Shown in pieces: positions 25,050 to 35,898 of a stretch of 64,000 nt of DNA. This stretch comes from Erodium maritimum. Lineage: Eukaryota > Streptophyta > Magnoliopsida > Geraniales > Geraniaceae. How positions within the stretch are numbered: position 1 is the first letter of the stretch; the number at the start of each line of letters is the position of its first letter. The stretch spans positions 15,679,228-15,743,227 of the forward strand of contig OY997595.1 in the NCBI GenBank assembly GCA_963921825.1, in the 5' to 3' direction. Both the position numbers and the translations under genes were made by a program. The notes below the pieces were generated by a model. The model was not told where the DNA came from, searched no databases, and saw only the letters and a program-made list of their open reading frames with translations.

Positions 25050-25490
25050 ATGAACCGTGCGGTCCCGTATCTGACCGCACGGGGTGCTGTCAACCCTGAC
25101 CTAGGTTATGGGCTTTCGTGCGGGGATACGGTTTGTTGTCAACCCTGACCTAGGTTGTGGGATCCGTGCGGGCCGATCGCTGGCCGCACGGTTTGCTGTC
25201 AACCCTGACCTAGTTTGTGGGCATCCATGCGGGCCGATCGCTGGCCGCACGGTTTGCTGTCAACCCCGACGTTGTTTGTGTGCACCCGTGAGGGCCGTAG
25301 GTTGGCCGCACGGGTTGCTGTTAACCCCGATGTTGTTTGTGTGCACCCCCGCACGGTTTGTTGTCAACCCCGACGTTGTTTGTGTGCACCCGTGAGGGCC
25401 GTAGGTTGGCCGCACGGGTTGCTGTCAACCCCGGCGTTGTTTGTGTGCACCCCCGCACGCTGTGCTGTCAACCCCGACGTTGTCGTTCAT
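25050..25490. repeat. Tandem repeat of about 60 bp with octamers
   Basis: At least eight imperfect units carry the core TG(C/T)TGTCAACCC(C/T)GA, followed by a (C/G)TTGTTTGTG-like part and a CCGCACGG or CGTGCGGG octamer. Open frames across it in three frames are repeat artefacts. Confidence 0.75.
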
Positions 25491-25660
25491 TTTGTCCACA
25501 GACAGTCCAATATTTGAATTTTGAATTCAAATATATTATTATTGTTGGCACAATAAATGTCCCAACCACACATTTGAATACTGTTAATATCCCAACAACA
25601 CCTCTGAATGCCTATTAATGTCCCAACAATAACATCGCATGCCTATTAATGTCACTACGC

Positions 25661-25668
25661 CTATAAAT
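25661..25668 (+). promoter_or_regulatory. TATA box of small MULE gene copy 1
   Basis: CTATAAAT followed by GGGCTTA, 111 bp before the ATG at 25779. The same CTATAAAT-type box and a CGGG(C/T)ATTCGACTTCT leader element recur before copy 2, and a related TATA before copy 3. Confidence 0.6.
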
Positions 25669-25778
25669 GGGCTTAAGCAGACCCATTATCTTCATGCCCT
25701 CGGGCATTCGACTTCTGTTCTTGCATTATCATTTGTTAGTTGTTTTTGTTGTGTAGGTTTGTATATGTTTGGGACAGG

Positions 25779-26174
25779 ATGGAACCGAACCGTGATCCTC
25801 TTCTTCCTGGCTTCATCCCCTCGAGGCGACAACAGAATGCCGGAACCATAGTTGGAATCATGGACATCATGATAGTTCGCGTTCCCGAACGACTGTATCA
25901 AGCACCAGAACCAGCATGGTCGATCGAGTACTACCGCATACTCGAAGAAGCAACTGAGCGCTTGGAACAAATTGAGCGACTCATGCGCGAGAAGCATCTA
26001 CCATGTCCCCCACCCCCATACGGTGCACACCCTCTTCGACCACACCCTTCGATAAGGGAGGATGACCTGCTTGATTCTTTCGGGGAGCCTTCTTGGTTCC
26101 AGGGTTACGTAGAGTGGATGGCTCGGAACAAAGAAATCGAGCTGAGTCTTATTAACACTCTTCGGGCTACTTAG
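25779..26174 (+). CDS. Unrecognised small MULE gene, copy 1 (131 aa, intact)
   Basis: I do not recognise the family. The protein has a variable basic N-terminus, then the core VPERLYQAPEPAWSIEYYR, a Glu-rich probable helix (EEATERLEQIERLMREK) and a Pro-rich link (LPCPPPP). It ends with a block reading EDDLLDSF, EPSWFQGY and WM-RN-EI. No signal peptide or membrane segment is visible. The ATG is preceded by GGGACAGG and a TATA box at 25661, and I see no intron. It is the only copy of three without an internal stop. The strict conservation of this block among copies argues that it was once under selection in the element. It lies between the Ulp1-like relic and the acidic-protein gene. Function unknown. 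Confidence 0.65.
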   Translation: MEPNRDPLLPGFIPSRRQQNAGTIVGIMDIMIVRVPERLYQAPEPAWSIEYYRILEEATERLEQIERLMREKHLPCPPPPYGAHPLRPHPSIREDDLLDSFGEPSWFQGYVEWMARNKEIELSLINTLRAT

Positions 26175-26447
26175 TGTATTTGTATTTCGGCTTAATAAAT
26201 ATAACTTTTATTTTACTTACTTGATAGTTGTTTTCTGCATGCTCTCTGACCGTACGGTCCTAAACACACCCGTGCGGGTACAAGAAATGCATAGGAACCA
26301 AACCCTATTATTGAACCGTGCGATCTACTTACATACTCGTGCGGTCGACTTACATACTCGTGCGGTTGTGATATCCAACCGCACGGTCAGGTTTTATACC
26401 TATTTTGCACGTCTAAAAGGAATTTACAAGTGCAAACCTCGCAAATG

Positions 26448-26840
26448 TTACTTTTTCTTCTTAGGGGCTTCCCTTTGTGGGCCATTGAAGGCCGGTGTTG
26501 CCTCATCACCGCTTTCAACTTCACCGCTACCATATTGTTCTGTATCTCCAAACCCTTTGACTGTATCGCTACCATATACTTCAGTTTTTCCTTCTCCTTT
26601 GACTGTATCGCTACCATATACTTCAGTTTCTCCTTCTCCTTTCACTGGATAGTCGTCTACGGGAGGCTCTTCTTCTTCCGGTGGCTCTTCTTCTAATTGC
26701 TCTTCATCTTCTGGGTGTTCTTGGTCCGGAGATGGATAGTGTTCTTGTGGTGGAGTATTACGACCACATCCATATATAAACCAAGTATCGCTTCCATCCG
26801 ATGAGGAGTCGAAGGAAGGAGAGTAGTCTTTCCTCGACAT
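26448..26840 (-). CDS. Acidic repeat protein, 130 aa, unrecognised
   Basis: The protein starts MSRKDYSPSFDSSSDGSDTW and has a Glu/Pro-rich middle (EEEPPEEEEPP). It then carries three 14-residue repeats of the pattern G-(E/F)-G-x-TE-x-YGS-x-x-V-(K/E), and ends in a basic KKKK tail. A CTATAAGTAA box lies upstream at 26901-26910, about 70 bp before the ATG. No known domain is seen; low complexity suggests a disordered protein. It is intact and divergent from neighbour copy 1 (tail to tail). Expression in the host is unproven, and low complexity could make an open frame by chance. Confidence 0.5.
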   Translation of the reverse strand: MSRKDYSPSFDSSSDGSDTWFIYGCGRNTPPQEHYPSPDQEHPEDEEQLEEEPPEEEEPPVDDYPVKGEGETEVYGSDTVKGEGKTEVYGSDTVKGFGDTEQYGSGEVESGDEATPAFNGPQREAPKKKK

Positions 26841-26900
26841 TACATGAAGTGATGATGTAGTAGATTATGAGTGTGTGAGTATTATGTACTTCCATTGTTG

Positions 26901-26910
26901 TTACTTATAG
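26901..26910 (-). promoter_or_regulatory. TATA-like box of the acidic repeat gene
   Basis: Reads CTATAAGTAA on the minus strand at a suitable distance from the ATG at 26840. Confidence 0.4.
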
Positions 26911-26987
26911 AAGATGAGAACGAATATATTCTTTTTCACATCGATTTGATGTAACCAACTTTATGGAAGGAATATATTCTCTAAACC

Positions 26988-27125
26988 CTAATGACTAAAC
27001 CCTAAACCCTACTCACTAAACCCTAAACCCTACTCATTAAACCCTAAACCCTAATCCAAAACACATAGGCTATAAACCCTAACCCTAACCCTAACCCTAA
27101 CACATAGCCTATAAACCATAACCCT
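26988..27125. repeat. Interstitial telomere-like repeats
   Basis: Several CCCTAAA units (plant telomere type) alternate with CCCTACTCA-type variants. A pure run of four CCCTAA units (27078-27102) is followed by degenerate copies. All are in one orientation. Confidence 0.85.
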
Positions 27126-27238
27126 TACTTTTGGTTGGGTTGGTGGGTAGTAGGTAGTAACAAAATTAATGTCTCAAAAAGCACATAGGGAATATGGAAC
27201 ATTTTGGTTCTGTGACTGAACCGTGCGACAGATACGTA

Positions 27239-27368
27239 CACCCGCACGGGTGCCGCATGGGGTCGATATTAGGGTTTCTCACCCGTGTGGTCAGACATTG
27301 ATGATGGATAACTTTCACTCGCGCGAGTGAGAAACCCTATTATCGGCCCCATGCGGCGCCCGTGCGGG
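27239..27368. repeat. Inverted repeat with 43-bp arms
   Basis: 27239-27281 and 27326-27368 are complementary with few mismatches (cores CCGCACGGGTGCCGCATGGGG and TAGGGTTTCTCAC), around a 44-bp loop. Octamers lie in the arms. It could form a hairpin or be a two-copy inverted duplication. Confidence 0.75.
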
Positions 27369-27776
27369 CATACACCAGCCGCACGTTTTGTTGTCAACCA
27401 TATGGAATGCACAGTAAGCAGTCAAACATAACTCACAACCCATTAATGTGTGGAAACAACTCCCCGTTCGACATTAATGCCTAAACCCTAACTCCATACC
27501 CATTAAAGTCTTAGTAACAACTCCCCATGCGACATTAATGTCTTGGCAACAACTCCCCGTGCGACATTAATGCCTAAACCCTTACTAATTTTCTATAAAT
27601 GAGGTTGATTAGCCTCATTCTCACCTTCAAAGCATACCCTTTCACTAACTTGGTTCCATATACACATCATCAACCTCTTCTTCTTCTCGGGTATTCGACT
27701 TCTCTTCATGAATTATCGTTTTCTGTATATGTGTATGTTTTTTTAAGTGGTGTAATAATATTATGTTTGTGACAGC

Positions 27777-28136
27777 ATGGACCCAAACCACGATGCTCGT
27801 CTGGAGCGACGATGGAGGCGACGTGAAGTTTCCGGAACCATTGTACGAATACCTGAACCGCGTTAGGGCCTACCACCTCAACCCGCGTGGTCGCTTGAGT
27901 TCGACCGAGTAGTCCATGACGTCTGTGAGTGGTTGAAAGTCATTGAGCGCTTGGAACGTGAGAAAGACGTGCCATGTCCTCCTCGGCCCCCGTTTGTAAG
28001 GCTTGGTTGGACATACGGGATTGAGGATGACTTTGATTCCGTCGAGGAGCCTGCTTGGTTCCAACGTTGGCTTCAGTGGATGGGTGAGGTGAAAGACAGT
28101 GACGAGATAGTTATTAAAAAACTCTCTGCCATCTAA
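27777..28136 (+). pseudogene. Small MULE gene, copy 2 (one premature stop)
   Basis: Relative of the gene at 25779. ATG at 27777 (MDPNHDARLERRWRRR), TAG at codon 30 (27864-27866), then the same frame continues to TAA with QPAWSLEFDR, LERE-KDVPCPP, and EEPAWFQRWLQWM. Without the stop it would be 119 aa. A CTATAAAT box (about 27592) and the CGGGTATTCGACTTCT leader element match those of copy 1, so gene and promoter duplicated together. Confidence 0.7.
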
Positions 28137-28589
28137 TGTAATGGATTTCGACTTCAATAATAATGGATTTCAACTTTCAAACTCATTTTTGCATATGTCT
28201 CTGTTCAACCGTGCGGTCAATTACATGCTCGTACGGTTCTCAATCTCACCCATGCGATCTATAAACACACCCGCACGAGGTACATGATTTTACAACCGCG
28301 CGGCGTTGAATAAGCCGTGCGGTATCAGTGTTCTAACTTCAGCCCTTTATTTTATTTTTGACTCTGTCTCTGTACGCCCGCGAGGTCCAAAACCTGACTA
28401 TGCGGTCACATCACTTACACTGCTTGATGACGTGTAAGAACACTGATACCGTGCGGTCACATCACATCACATCATTTTATTTTGGAAATGGACATTAATA
28501 TGGAGACATTAATTCATTGCACCAAGTCCAAAAACAGAAACTTCATTCATACAAGTACCATAAGTAATACACTTCAAATCCAAAATACA

Positions 28590-28979
28590 CTACGCATCAA
28601 GCAGACTGTTAATGAGACTTTGTATAATTTCTTGGTTTCGAACCATCCACTGTCTGTAACCCCGCAACCAAGCAGGCTCCTCGAAAGAATCAAGAAGGTC
28701 ATCCTCGTTCATTGGCGGTTGAATAAATGGGTTTTCACTAGGAGGGAGTGGAGGACATGGTAAATTTTTCTCGCGCATAAGTGCCTCCAGTTGGTCCAAG
28801 CGCTGATTTCCTTCTTCAAGTAAGCGGTAGTACTCTACCGACCATGCTGGCTCTGGTGCTTGATAGAGCCGTTCGGGTATTCTGACTATTCTGCCATCGG
28901 CCAACCATGTAACGTATTCTCCGGCTAGCTGCCGTCGCCTTCATCTACGCTCCGCACGGTTCACATTGTTGGGATCCAT
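28590..28979 (-). pseudogene. Small MULE gene, copy 3, inverted (one premature stop)
   Basis: Relative of 25779 in the opposite orientation. ATG at 28979 (MDPNNVNRAERR), TGA at codon 13 (28943-28941), then open to the stop with RIPERLYQAPEPAWSVEYYR, LEALMREKNLPCPP, EDDLLDSFEEPAW. An in-frame ATG at 28904 could still start a 104-aa protein with the whole conserved core. The octamer CCGTGCGG lies in the coding start (codons 7-10). A TATAAAT box lies upstream near 29146-29153. Confidence 0.7.
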
Positions 28980-29145
28980 TATGCCACAAACATATACATG
29001 CTTACACTACTAAAAAAACAAACACATCTAAAAAATTATAATGCAAGAACATTCGTCGAAAACCTATTCCGAGAAAACTTGACAGATAATTGATAGGCTG
29101 GAAGTGAAGATTGTTGGAGTACAGATAATGGCCCTCCTAAGCCCC

Positions 29146-29153
29146 ATTTATAT
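29146..29153 (-). promoter_or_regulatory. TATA box of small gene copy 3
   Basis: ATATAAAT on the minus strand followed by GGGGCTTAGG, closely like CTATAAATGGGCTTA of copy 1. Confidence 0.5.
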
Positions 29154-29537
29154 GCCACGTGCGAGTAAAGAGGGTTGGAGTGAGTGTGTATCCATTAATA
29201 TCTCTTGAGTGGTGAGATATACTAATGGGAGATATTAATATGCAGAGTTTCTTGGATGTAGTGAGTGAATAAGGATTGACAGATTTTGTACAGGCTAGTG
29301 CAGATTTTGTACAGGGAGTAGTGACATCATTGACATAAATGACCTGGAGCCGTGCGGTCATCACCAAGAGCTGTGCCTAACCACCCCACATTTAATGGAA
29401 CCCTCTAACCACGACACCGCAATTCATGGAACCAACTACTCACACTAACAACCTCGCCTATAAATATCTGTGAGTGTTCACTCACTTTTCTCACTTCATC
29501 TATTCTATTCATGAGATAATCAGACAATCAACAAACA

Positions 29538-29782
29538 ATGACTGCACACAACAATGGTGAGATGATGTGGAGGTTCGATAAAATCAAGACAGCTCTCCTA
29601 GGATCCTTCCGAAGGCGGTCTAACTTCGGGAGGAGGTTTGGGAAGAGGTCCGGGGGGCTATACAACAGAATGGTCATAGGAAGACATGAAGAAAGCTAAC
29701 AAAGTCGTGGAAGAGCTTGACCATCTTGAGTTCTACATCTTGTCATTCACGGGTGAGGACATGGGTCCAGCGCATTGGTAAT
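29538..29782 (+). pseudogene. Short basic MULE gene, probably frameshifted
   Basis: ATG at 29538 opens a 53-aa frame rich in Arg/Gly (FRRRSNFGRRFGKRSGG) that stops at 29699. An overlapping frame from ATG 29685 continues KKANKVVEELDHLEFYILSF to a stop at 29782. One single-base change would join them into about 80 aa. A CTATAAATA box at about 29458 precedes it, as with the other small genes. Family unknown. Confidence 0.4.
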
Positions 29783-29969
29783 CCGTTTAGGGTTTAGGTT
29801 ATATGTGTCAGACTGTGTCTCGGAAACAAAGACTACACATTTTGCAATACGTGTGAGTCTTTCTTGTAATAAGTAGGGTTGGTGTTTAACGTTTAAGTTG
29901 TTTTATTCTGATCTTTACATGGGTAGTTATTGATTGTTTGAGGTAAAACAATAGCGTATAAACACCCTG

Positions 29970-30230
29970 TGGTGATCTGGCCGCACGGGTTGTTGTACTG
30001 CCGCACGGTGGATCAGAGAGCAATACTACTGGTGGTGATCTGGCCGCACGGATGGTTATAGTTCCGCACGGGTCAACCGCACGGGTCAATAACCATTCGT
30101 GCGGCCAGATCTTGTGCATTATTATTGCTCTCTATTCGACCGCACGGTGACCACTGATGACCGCACGGTGGATCAGAGAGCAATACTACTGGTGGTCGGA
30201 CTGCTGCACGGTGACCACTGCTGACCGCAC
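29970..30230. repeat. Octamer cluster with direct and inverted repeats
   Basis: The segment CCGCACGGTGGATCAGAGAG and its continuation occurs at about 30001 and again at about 30162. GATCTGGCCGCACGGATGG (30038) is repeated inverted near 30090-30112. About ten CCGCACGG-type sites lie in 260 bp. Confidence 0.75.
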
Positions 30231-30429
30231 TGAAAAATGCATTACATCCGACATGGAAATGATGACCGCACTGAACAATGCAACCATTAACACCAAGCGA
30301 TTCACATCAAACATAAATAGTAGCATAATGAAATACATCTAGCATCCTCAGTCACCAAATAGTAGCATAATCAAATACATATATTGTTCTCACTCACCAA
30401 ATAGTAGTAGTATAATGAAATTCAAATCC

Positions 30430-32835
30430 TTACACAGTAGATGCTCTAGCAGAAGCAAGCCCAGGGCATGTGCGTTTGTTGTGACCAACATTAGAATAAT
30501 TCCCACATTTTTGGGGACGCTTCGGAGCCGCTTGAGCCGCTCTTGGCACGTCACATGCTGAAGGGATTCTTCTTTCAGTTAGTCTACCGCGTCTCACTTC
30601 ATAGTCTGGAGGGAGAACCTCTATACGACCTTCAGGCGAAACCTCATCAAGATTCCACTCTGATTCTCGCAACACTAGGTAAATGGTTCCAGTATATGCC
30701 AGAGTCCATGCTTCTACCGTTTAATATTTCGAGCACAAGGAATATATCTCTACCCGAGCATGCTCACAACACGCTAAGGCATGTTCACAAGGAATTCTAT
30801 TGAGATCAAACACCCGACAACTACAACGCTTCATCCCCAAATCAACATAGACGTCACTATTTTCACTATTAACTGGCCGTGTAGGTTCATTGGTATTATT
30901 CGGATGTCCTTCACTGGATCATTCCTACTTGACACGATACTCTCTACCTTTGGAGTTACAGCTTGGGAATGAGGTATTTTGTCCAACACATCTAAACGAA
31001 GCATGAACCAATGACTAACCAGTATTAACAGCTATACAATAGGCCACTGTCTCTCTTCTAGTATTGCATTGTTGATACACTCAGCACCGTTCGTGGTCAT
31101 GAGATTGTACCGAGCGGCTTCGAAGTAAGCTCTCGCCCACTGAGGACGTTCTATGTTCGTTGTCTCCAGATATTGCCCTGCCTTGGGGTACACTGCTTTC
31201 AACTTTTCGAACTTGGCAAGGAACCTCTCCTTTGTGTAAGTATCATCAATTTTTTCGAATAAACTCGACAATTTGTCTTTCGGCTGACCCCCATGATAAT
31301 CTCTGACATTTTGGGTCAGATGCCACCTACAATGGCCATGTTTAGCAGTTGGGTATAGGACCACCACTGCATGGATGATACTTTTATGCCTATCAGAAAT
31401 TATAACCAAGTCCTCCTCGTTCGGGATCAACGGCCTCAACTTTTCGAAGAACCATCCCCATGACTCGTTGTTCTCCGACTCATGAATTATCACCCATGCA
31501 ACTGGATATTGGTGATGATTAGCATCTTGACTTGTAGCAATTATCATCATCCCTTTATACTTTGTTTTCAACCACGTCGCATCTACTACGAGCACCTTCC
31601 TTAAAGCAGTGTTAAATCCAGTAACGCATGGCCGATATGCTACAAACACATATTTAAATCTACTATGTTCATCCACCTCCAAATGAGTTATTGCGCCTTC
31701 GTTATGCTTTCGAACTTGTTCCAAACAAAGAGGGAGTAATCCATAACTTAATTCAGGATCCCCTACAAGTTTAATCAACGCCAGTGTTCTTGTCTTCCAG
31801 CATTTCCAGTATTTGTAAAAGCCTAAACTTCGTCCCTTCAAATTTTCTTGAATAAGCAAAGGTCTAGGAATATTTTTCTGACCAACAAATTCTTTATCCA
31901 ACATACAAGCAATTTGTTCCGTTGTCATACAGCCTTTTAGGGAGTTCCGATCACTAGTCTCAAGTATGCAAAGACTCATAAATTCTGATGGAGAAATTAT
32001 TCGATCCCCGATCTTTTGCTGCACGCACTCTCCATCCACAATTATCACTAACACATTTTGCAACGTATAATTCCTTTTTTGATCTATCACGGCGTATACG
32101 AAAATTCTTCTCCTGCTGAAGCTCTATCAGATACATCATCACTGCTTGCTTGTCCCGAAACTCTTTGCCAACTACTAAATCTGACTCATCCCTAAATCCG
32201 ATCCTGGTTTGTTCTGGATAGACCGTATCTAACGGAAATTGCTGGTTCCGAGCAACATACTCCATAATTTGACCGTTCTCTTCATCCAATCTTACCGGTG
32301 GTGGCGTAGGAGATGATGCTTCTGCATCCGAATCACATTCTCTAGGTCGACGTCGCCGAATAACTAGGTTTTCATTAACACCCGCACCACTCCAAATATC
32401 AACGTCAAAAAAAGTATCCCACCCACCATTTCCATGTTCAACATTCTCAACTACAACACAATGCACCCCCTGTTCAACTTCCACCGTTTCAGCTACAGCG
32501 CCAATGTTATCTTTCTTGATCAGTTCTACACGTAAGGCGACCCTGGATTCTAAATTACTGTTCTCCATTACAAAACACTGAAGACTAACATTGTCAATGA
32601 TCTAATCTGGCATCAATCCTCCTTCAAAGCCCTTAGCTACGTAACTAAATTTTAATTTTGTCTCACTTTCCTTCACCCCGATCCTAGAATAAATGTGTTG
32701 CTTCAATGTGTTCAGTGTTGTACTATCATCAACAGGAAGACTAAAAACTACCTTGTTTTTTGATTTCCAGTTATACTTGCCACCCTCTACCTTATATTCC
32801 CCACCGTAAGTAACACGTATTGCAACTCTACCCAT
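30430..32835 (-). pseudogene. MURA-type MULE transposase, broken
   Basis: It would bind the TIRs and cut by a DDE mechanism. From the start at 32835 (MGRVAIRVTYGG, a PB1-like N-terminus), an in-frame TAG follows LMPD (near 32604). The frame then continues through the MuDR DNA-binding domain (GFRDESDLVVGKEF, CVSDNCGWRVRAAK) to a frameshift after ESLHT (31960). The catalytic domain at about 31032-31960 has VVDATWLK (first Asp), IISDRHKSI (second Asp), the C-x2-H motif HCRWH and NGAECIN with the third acidic residue. After another stop come a SWIM finger at about 30760-30830 (CSCRVFDLNRIPCEHALACC) and a knuckle at about 30450 (CGNYSNVGHNKRTC, whose second Cys is Tyr). Nearly the full length is present but at least three lesions kill it. 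Confidence 0.85.
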
Positions 32836-32983
32836 TCTTGTAACAACAAAAACAACAATTACAAAACCTCACACATTCCTGAAACAATAACAACAATTAC
32901 AACATGACAAAGTATATTACAAATTGTGTTGGATATGCAACCGGCCGCACGGTGACTAACCACCCGCACGGGCAGTGACAAGC

Positions 32984-35847
32984 TGTCACGCCCCGAATTC
33001 GGTAGAACCGAACCCGAAACGTGAACGGTGAACAATAAAACAATTTTCAAACATTTTAATAAACCGCTTAAAATCACCACTTTGAGTTAAACAAAATAAT
33101 AGTTTACAACTGAAAACACGTCCAAAACAAGCGGACAAAACCAAAGCGTGCGTCGCTAAACTCCCAAAAACCCGGACTCCCGCTCCCAGCTCTTCAAGCT
33201 TCGAGAGTTCCCCTAGTCCATCTCGCGACCAGTACCGGTAGGAAAAGCAGCTAGGGGTGAGCGTTCGCTCACCACCACGGATACCAGACTAACTATGGCA
33301 TACTAGCAGAAATGCCGGAAACACCGACAACAAACAGAACACCGGGGACTACTATCCCCAAACTCAAATAACCTGACTGTCACAAGAAAACCGTTATTTT
33401 TCCTAACCAAACTAAACGCCCGTACACGTAATGTAGACCTGACACCGTAATGACGACCTCAAAGAACACAACACAGAAGTGATCAAAATCACGCAAACCA
33501 CAACCACGCACTTTACCGATCACGCGCCGGAAGGTGCTACTCACCTGATGGGGACACAACCCTCTGCTCTTTACCGACCGCGCACCGGAGGGTACGACAC
33601 ATCCCTCGGGCATAAATCCAGCCTCAACACTTTACCAATCACGCGCCGGAAGGTGCTACTCACATACGGGGACCACAACCCTCTGCTCTTTACCGACCAC
33701 GGATTGGAGGGTACGACACACCCCTCGGGCACAGCTCTAACCTCAGCACTTTACCGATCACGCGCCGGCAGGTGCTACTCACCAGATGGGGACACAACCC
33801 TCTGCTCTTTACCTACCGCGCACTGGAGGGTACGACACACCCATCGGGCATAGCTCAACAGTACCACCAGAACAATCACAGTCACAGCCAAATAACACAC
33901 AAATACCCCTCAAAGGAAAGACAATGCGACAACACGACTAACTACTACTCGGCAAGTCAGTCAAACAACACGGGTTCAACTTCCCACAAGCTCTCATGGC
34001 CACCCACGAAACACAACCAGTAACACACGGGTTCAACACCCCAAAGGCACACATGGCCACCCACGAAACACAACTAGTAACCCACGGGTTCAACACCCAA
34101 GGGCACACATGGCCACCCACGAAACACAAACAATAACATACGGGTTCAACACCCCAAAGGCACACATGGCCACCCACGAAACACAAACAATTCAATCAAC
34201 CTACGGGCACAACCAAATGCCACAAATACTTCTAATGTTCGATAAGTTCACTTTTCCTATGACACCCCTAAGTGTCGCATGCATTTCTAATGTTCGATAC
34301 GTTCACGTATCCTACGACACCACTAAGTGTCGCCTGCATTTCTATCGTTCGACAATTTTACTTATCCTACGACACCCAAGTGTCACATGCATTTCTACTG
34401 TTAACTTTCCCTAGTCAAGGCCGAGATCCGGCTACTTTTCCCTACCTCTTGAAGCGTGTCAAAACTGATGCTCGCGCTCCGACAATGCTCCAGATTTCTC
34501 GCTTAGTCTCCTCTTTCCACGGTCGACGACACGATCTAAAATGATCCCAAATAACACACTTTTTAAATAAGCAGGTGAAACCCGAATTCAATGAATATGA
34601 CGCCCAAAAGCAACCCCAACAATGTCGATCACTCCCAAACTTCCCAATTACTCGACATTGTCAATAATGGGCCCGGAAAGGCCCGATTCGCCCGGCTCGG
34701 CGAATCTGCCCGGGATCGGAAAACGCCGTTCCGGGGCTCCGAAAATTCCCGTTTTCGTTTCTACGATCTTCGAATAATTCAAGGGTTCCAATGCAATCGA
34801 CGGAATCAATTTTCGACTTTCGAGCGATTTAGTTCGCGTTTAAAGTTTCTAAACCCGAAATTTCCAACTTTCACAATTTAATTCCAAAATTCGTTTCGGG
34901 TGTGAATTTTCGACTTGGGGCTCGTCCAAAACCATCCGAACACGAAAAAACCGAGGCCCGGGCAAGTGGGCCCCACACGGCCCCAATGGAAAACGTTCCT
35001 TTTCGCCCTAAAACGTTCCTAACGAACCTCAAACCTCAACCATTCATCTTTAAACCAATCTTAAACAAAACACAACCTTAATCAAACCGTTTAAACTCAA
35101 ACCCTAACATTCAAACGTACCAAAACGAGAAAAGAATGGGTTCTCACCGTAGGGAATGACGAGGGGAGTTCGAATCCGTAGTCGTTGAGTCGATCGGTAG
35201 GTCGGATCGTCGAGAAATCACCAAAAACCCAACTTCTCTCTTCTTTCTCTCCTTCCCTTTCTCCCTCTTCTTTCTCTCTCTTTTTTTTCTCTTTTTTTTC
35301 TGTTGTGCCGACACTCTTTTTATTCTGTTTCAAACATACACCACATCTCATATTTACCAAACTACCATTCCCCTTTCCTTTTCTTTATTTTAAAAACCAA
35401 CCACCAAATGTGTGACAAGTGTCAAGTGGGTTGTACTGCTTAGAAAAATATCTTTCTAGATATTTTTCAGTCAGATTCGCGAAATTCGGCCGTCTCGGAC
35501 CTCGAACGGGCCCATTTTCCAAGAAATTACCAAATTTCACTTGCTGCAAGGAAACGGCCCAACTAAGACCGTTGTAACGACAACTAAGCTTTTTGGATCC
35601 AAAACGAGCCTCGAACGGACCAAAACGTCGCTCAGTTGACTTTTCCGGCAAAAAGTCAACCTTTCCCAACTTGGTCAAAAAGTTGCCTTGAGTCCTCCAG
35701 AACTCACTTTGGTCGATATCGGGGTCAACTTAAGTCCGATATGACCATCGGGGTTAAATTTAGGTTCATTTAGGTGTCTGTCCCAAAATTTTAAATTTTC
35801 CTGTTTTTCGTCGATTTGACTAGCGCTGACCGGGAGCGGTTCTTACA
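32984..35847 (-). repeat. Chromovirus (Tekay/Del-type) LTR, left (3-prime LTR of the minus-strand element)
   Basis: Read on the minus strand it starts TGTAAGAACCGCTCCCGG at 35847 and ends GGGGCGTGACA at 32984, giving TG...CA ends and 2864 bp. It holds three tandem units of about 118 bp (33510-33855), four of about 58 bp (33970-34195), three of about 61 bp (34235-34410), and a long pyrimidine tract (35236-35325). The matching right LTR lies at 56531-59263. Confidence 0.8.
33510..34410. repeat. LTR minisatellites
   Basis: Three different tandem repeats in a row. The ~58-bp unit (CACGGGTTCAACACCCCAAA, then ATGGCCACCCACGAAACAC) occurs four times here and six times in the right LTR. Open frames through it are periodic artefacts. 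Confidence 0.8.
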
Positions 35848-35865
35848 ATCTACCCCCCTTAAAGG
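35848..35865 (-). promoter_or_regulatory. Polypurine tract of the chromovirus
   Basis: On the minus strand CCTTTAAGGGGGGTAGAT immediately precedes the LTR start TGTAAGAACC, as expected for plus-strand priming. Confidence 0.75.
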
Positions 35866-35898
35866 AATTTAGTCCGCGAAATTTAAAACAAACGTACC

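Noticed and set aside
25108..25618. Overlapping open frames with AVNPDVVCVHP-like repeats
   Set aside because: They are translations of the ~60-bp tandem repeat in several frames, which is what a repeat without stops gives.
33479..34195. Open frames with regular peptide repeats in the chromovirus LTR
   Set aside because: Minisatellite translations inside an LTR, present in both strands and frames.
33970..34195. Regular direct repeats resembling a CRISPR array
   Set aside because: The repeats abut without unique spacers of constant length, and the window is a plant nuclear genome.
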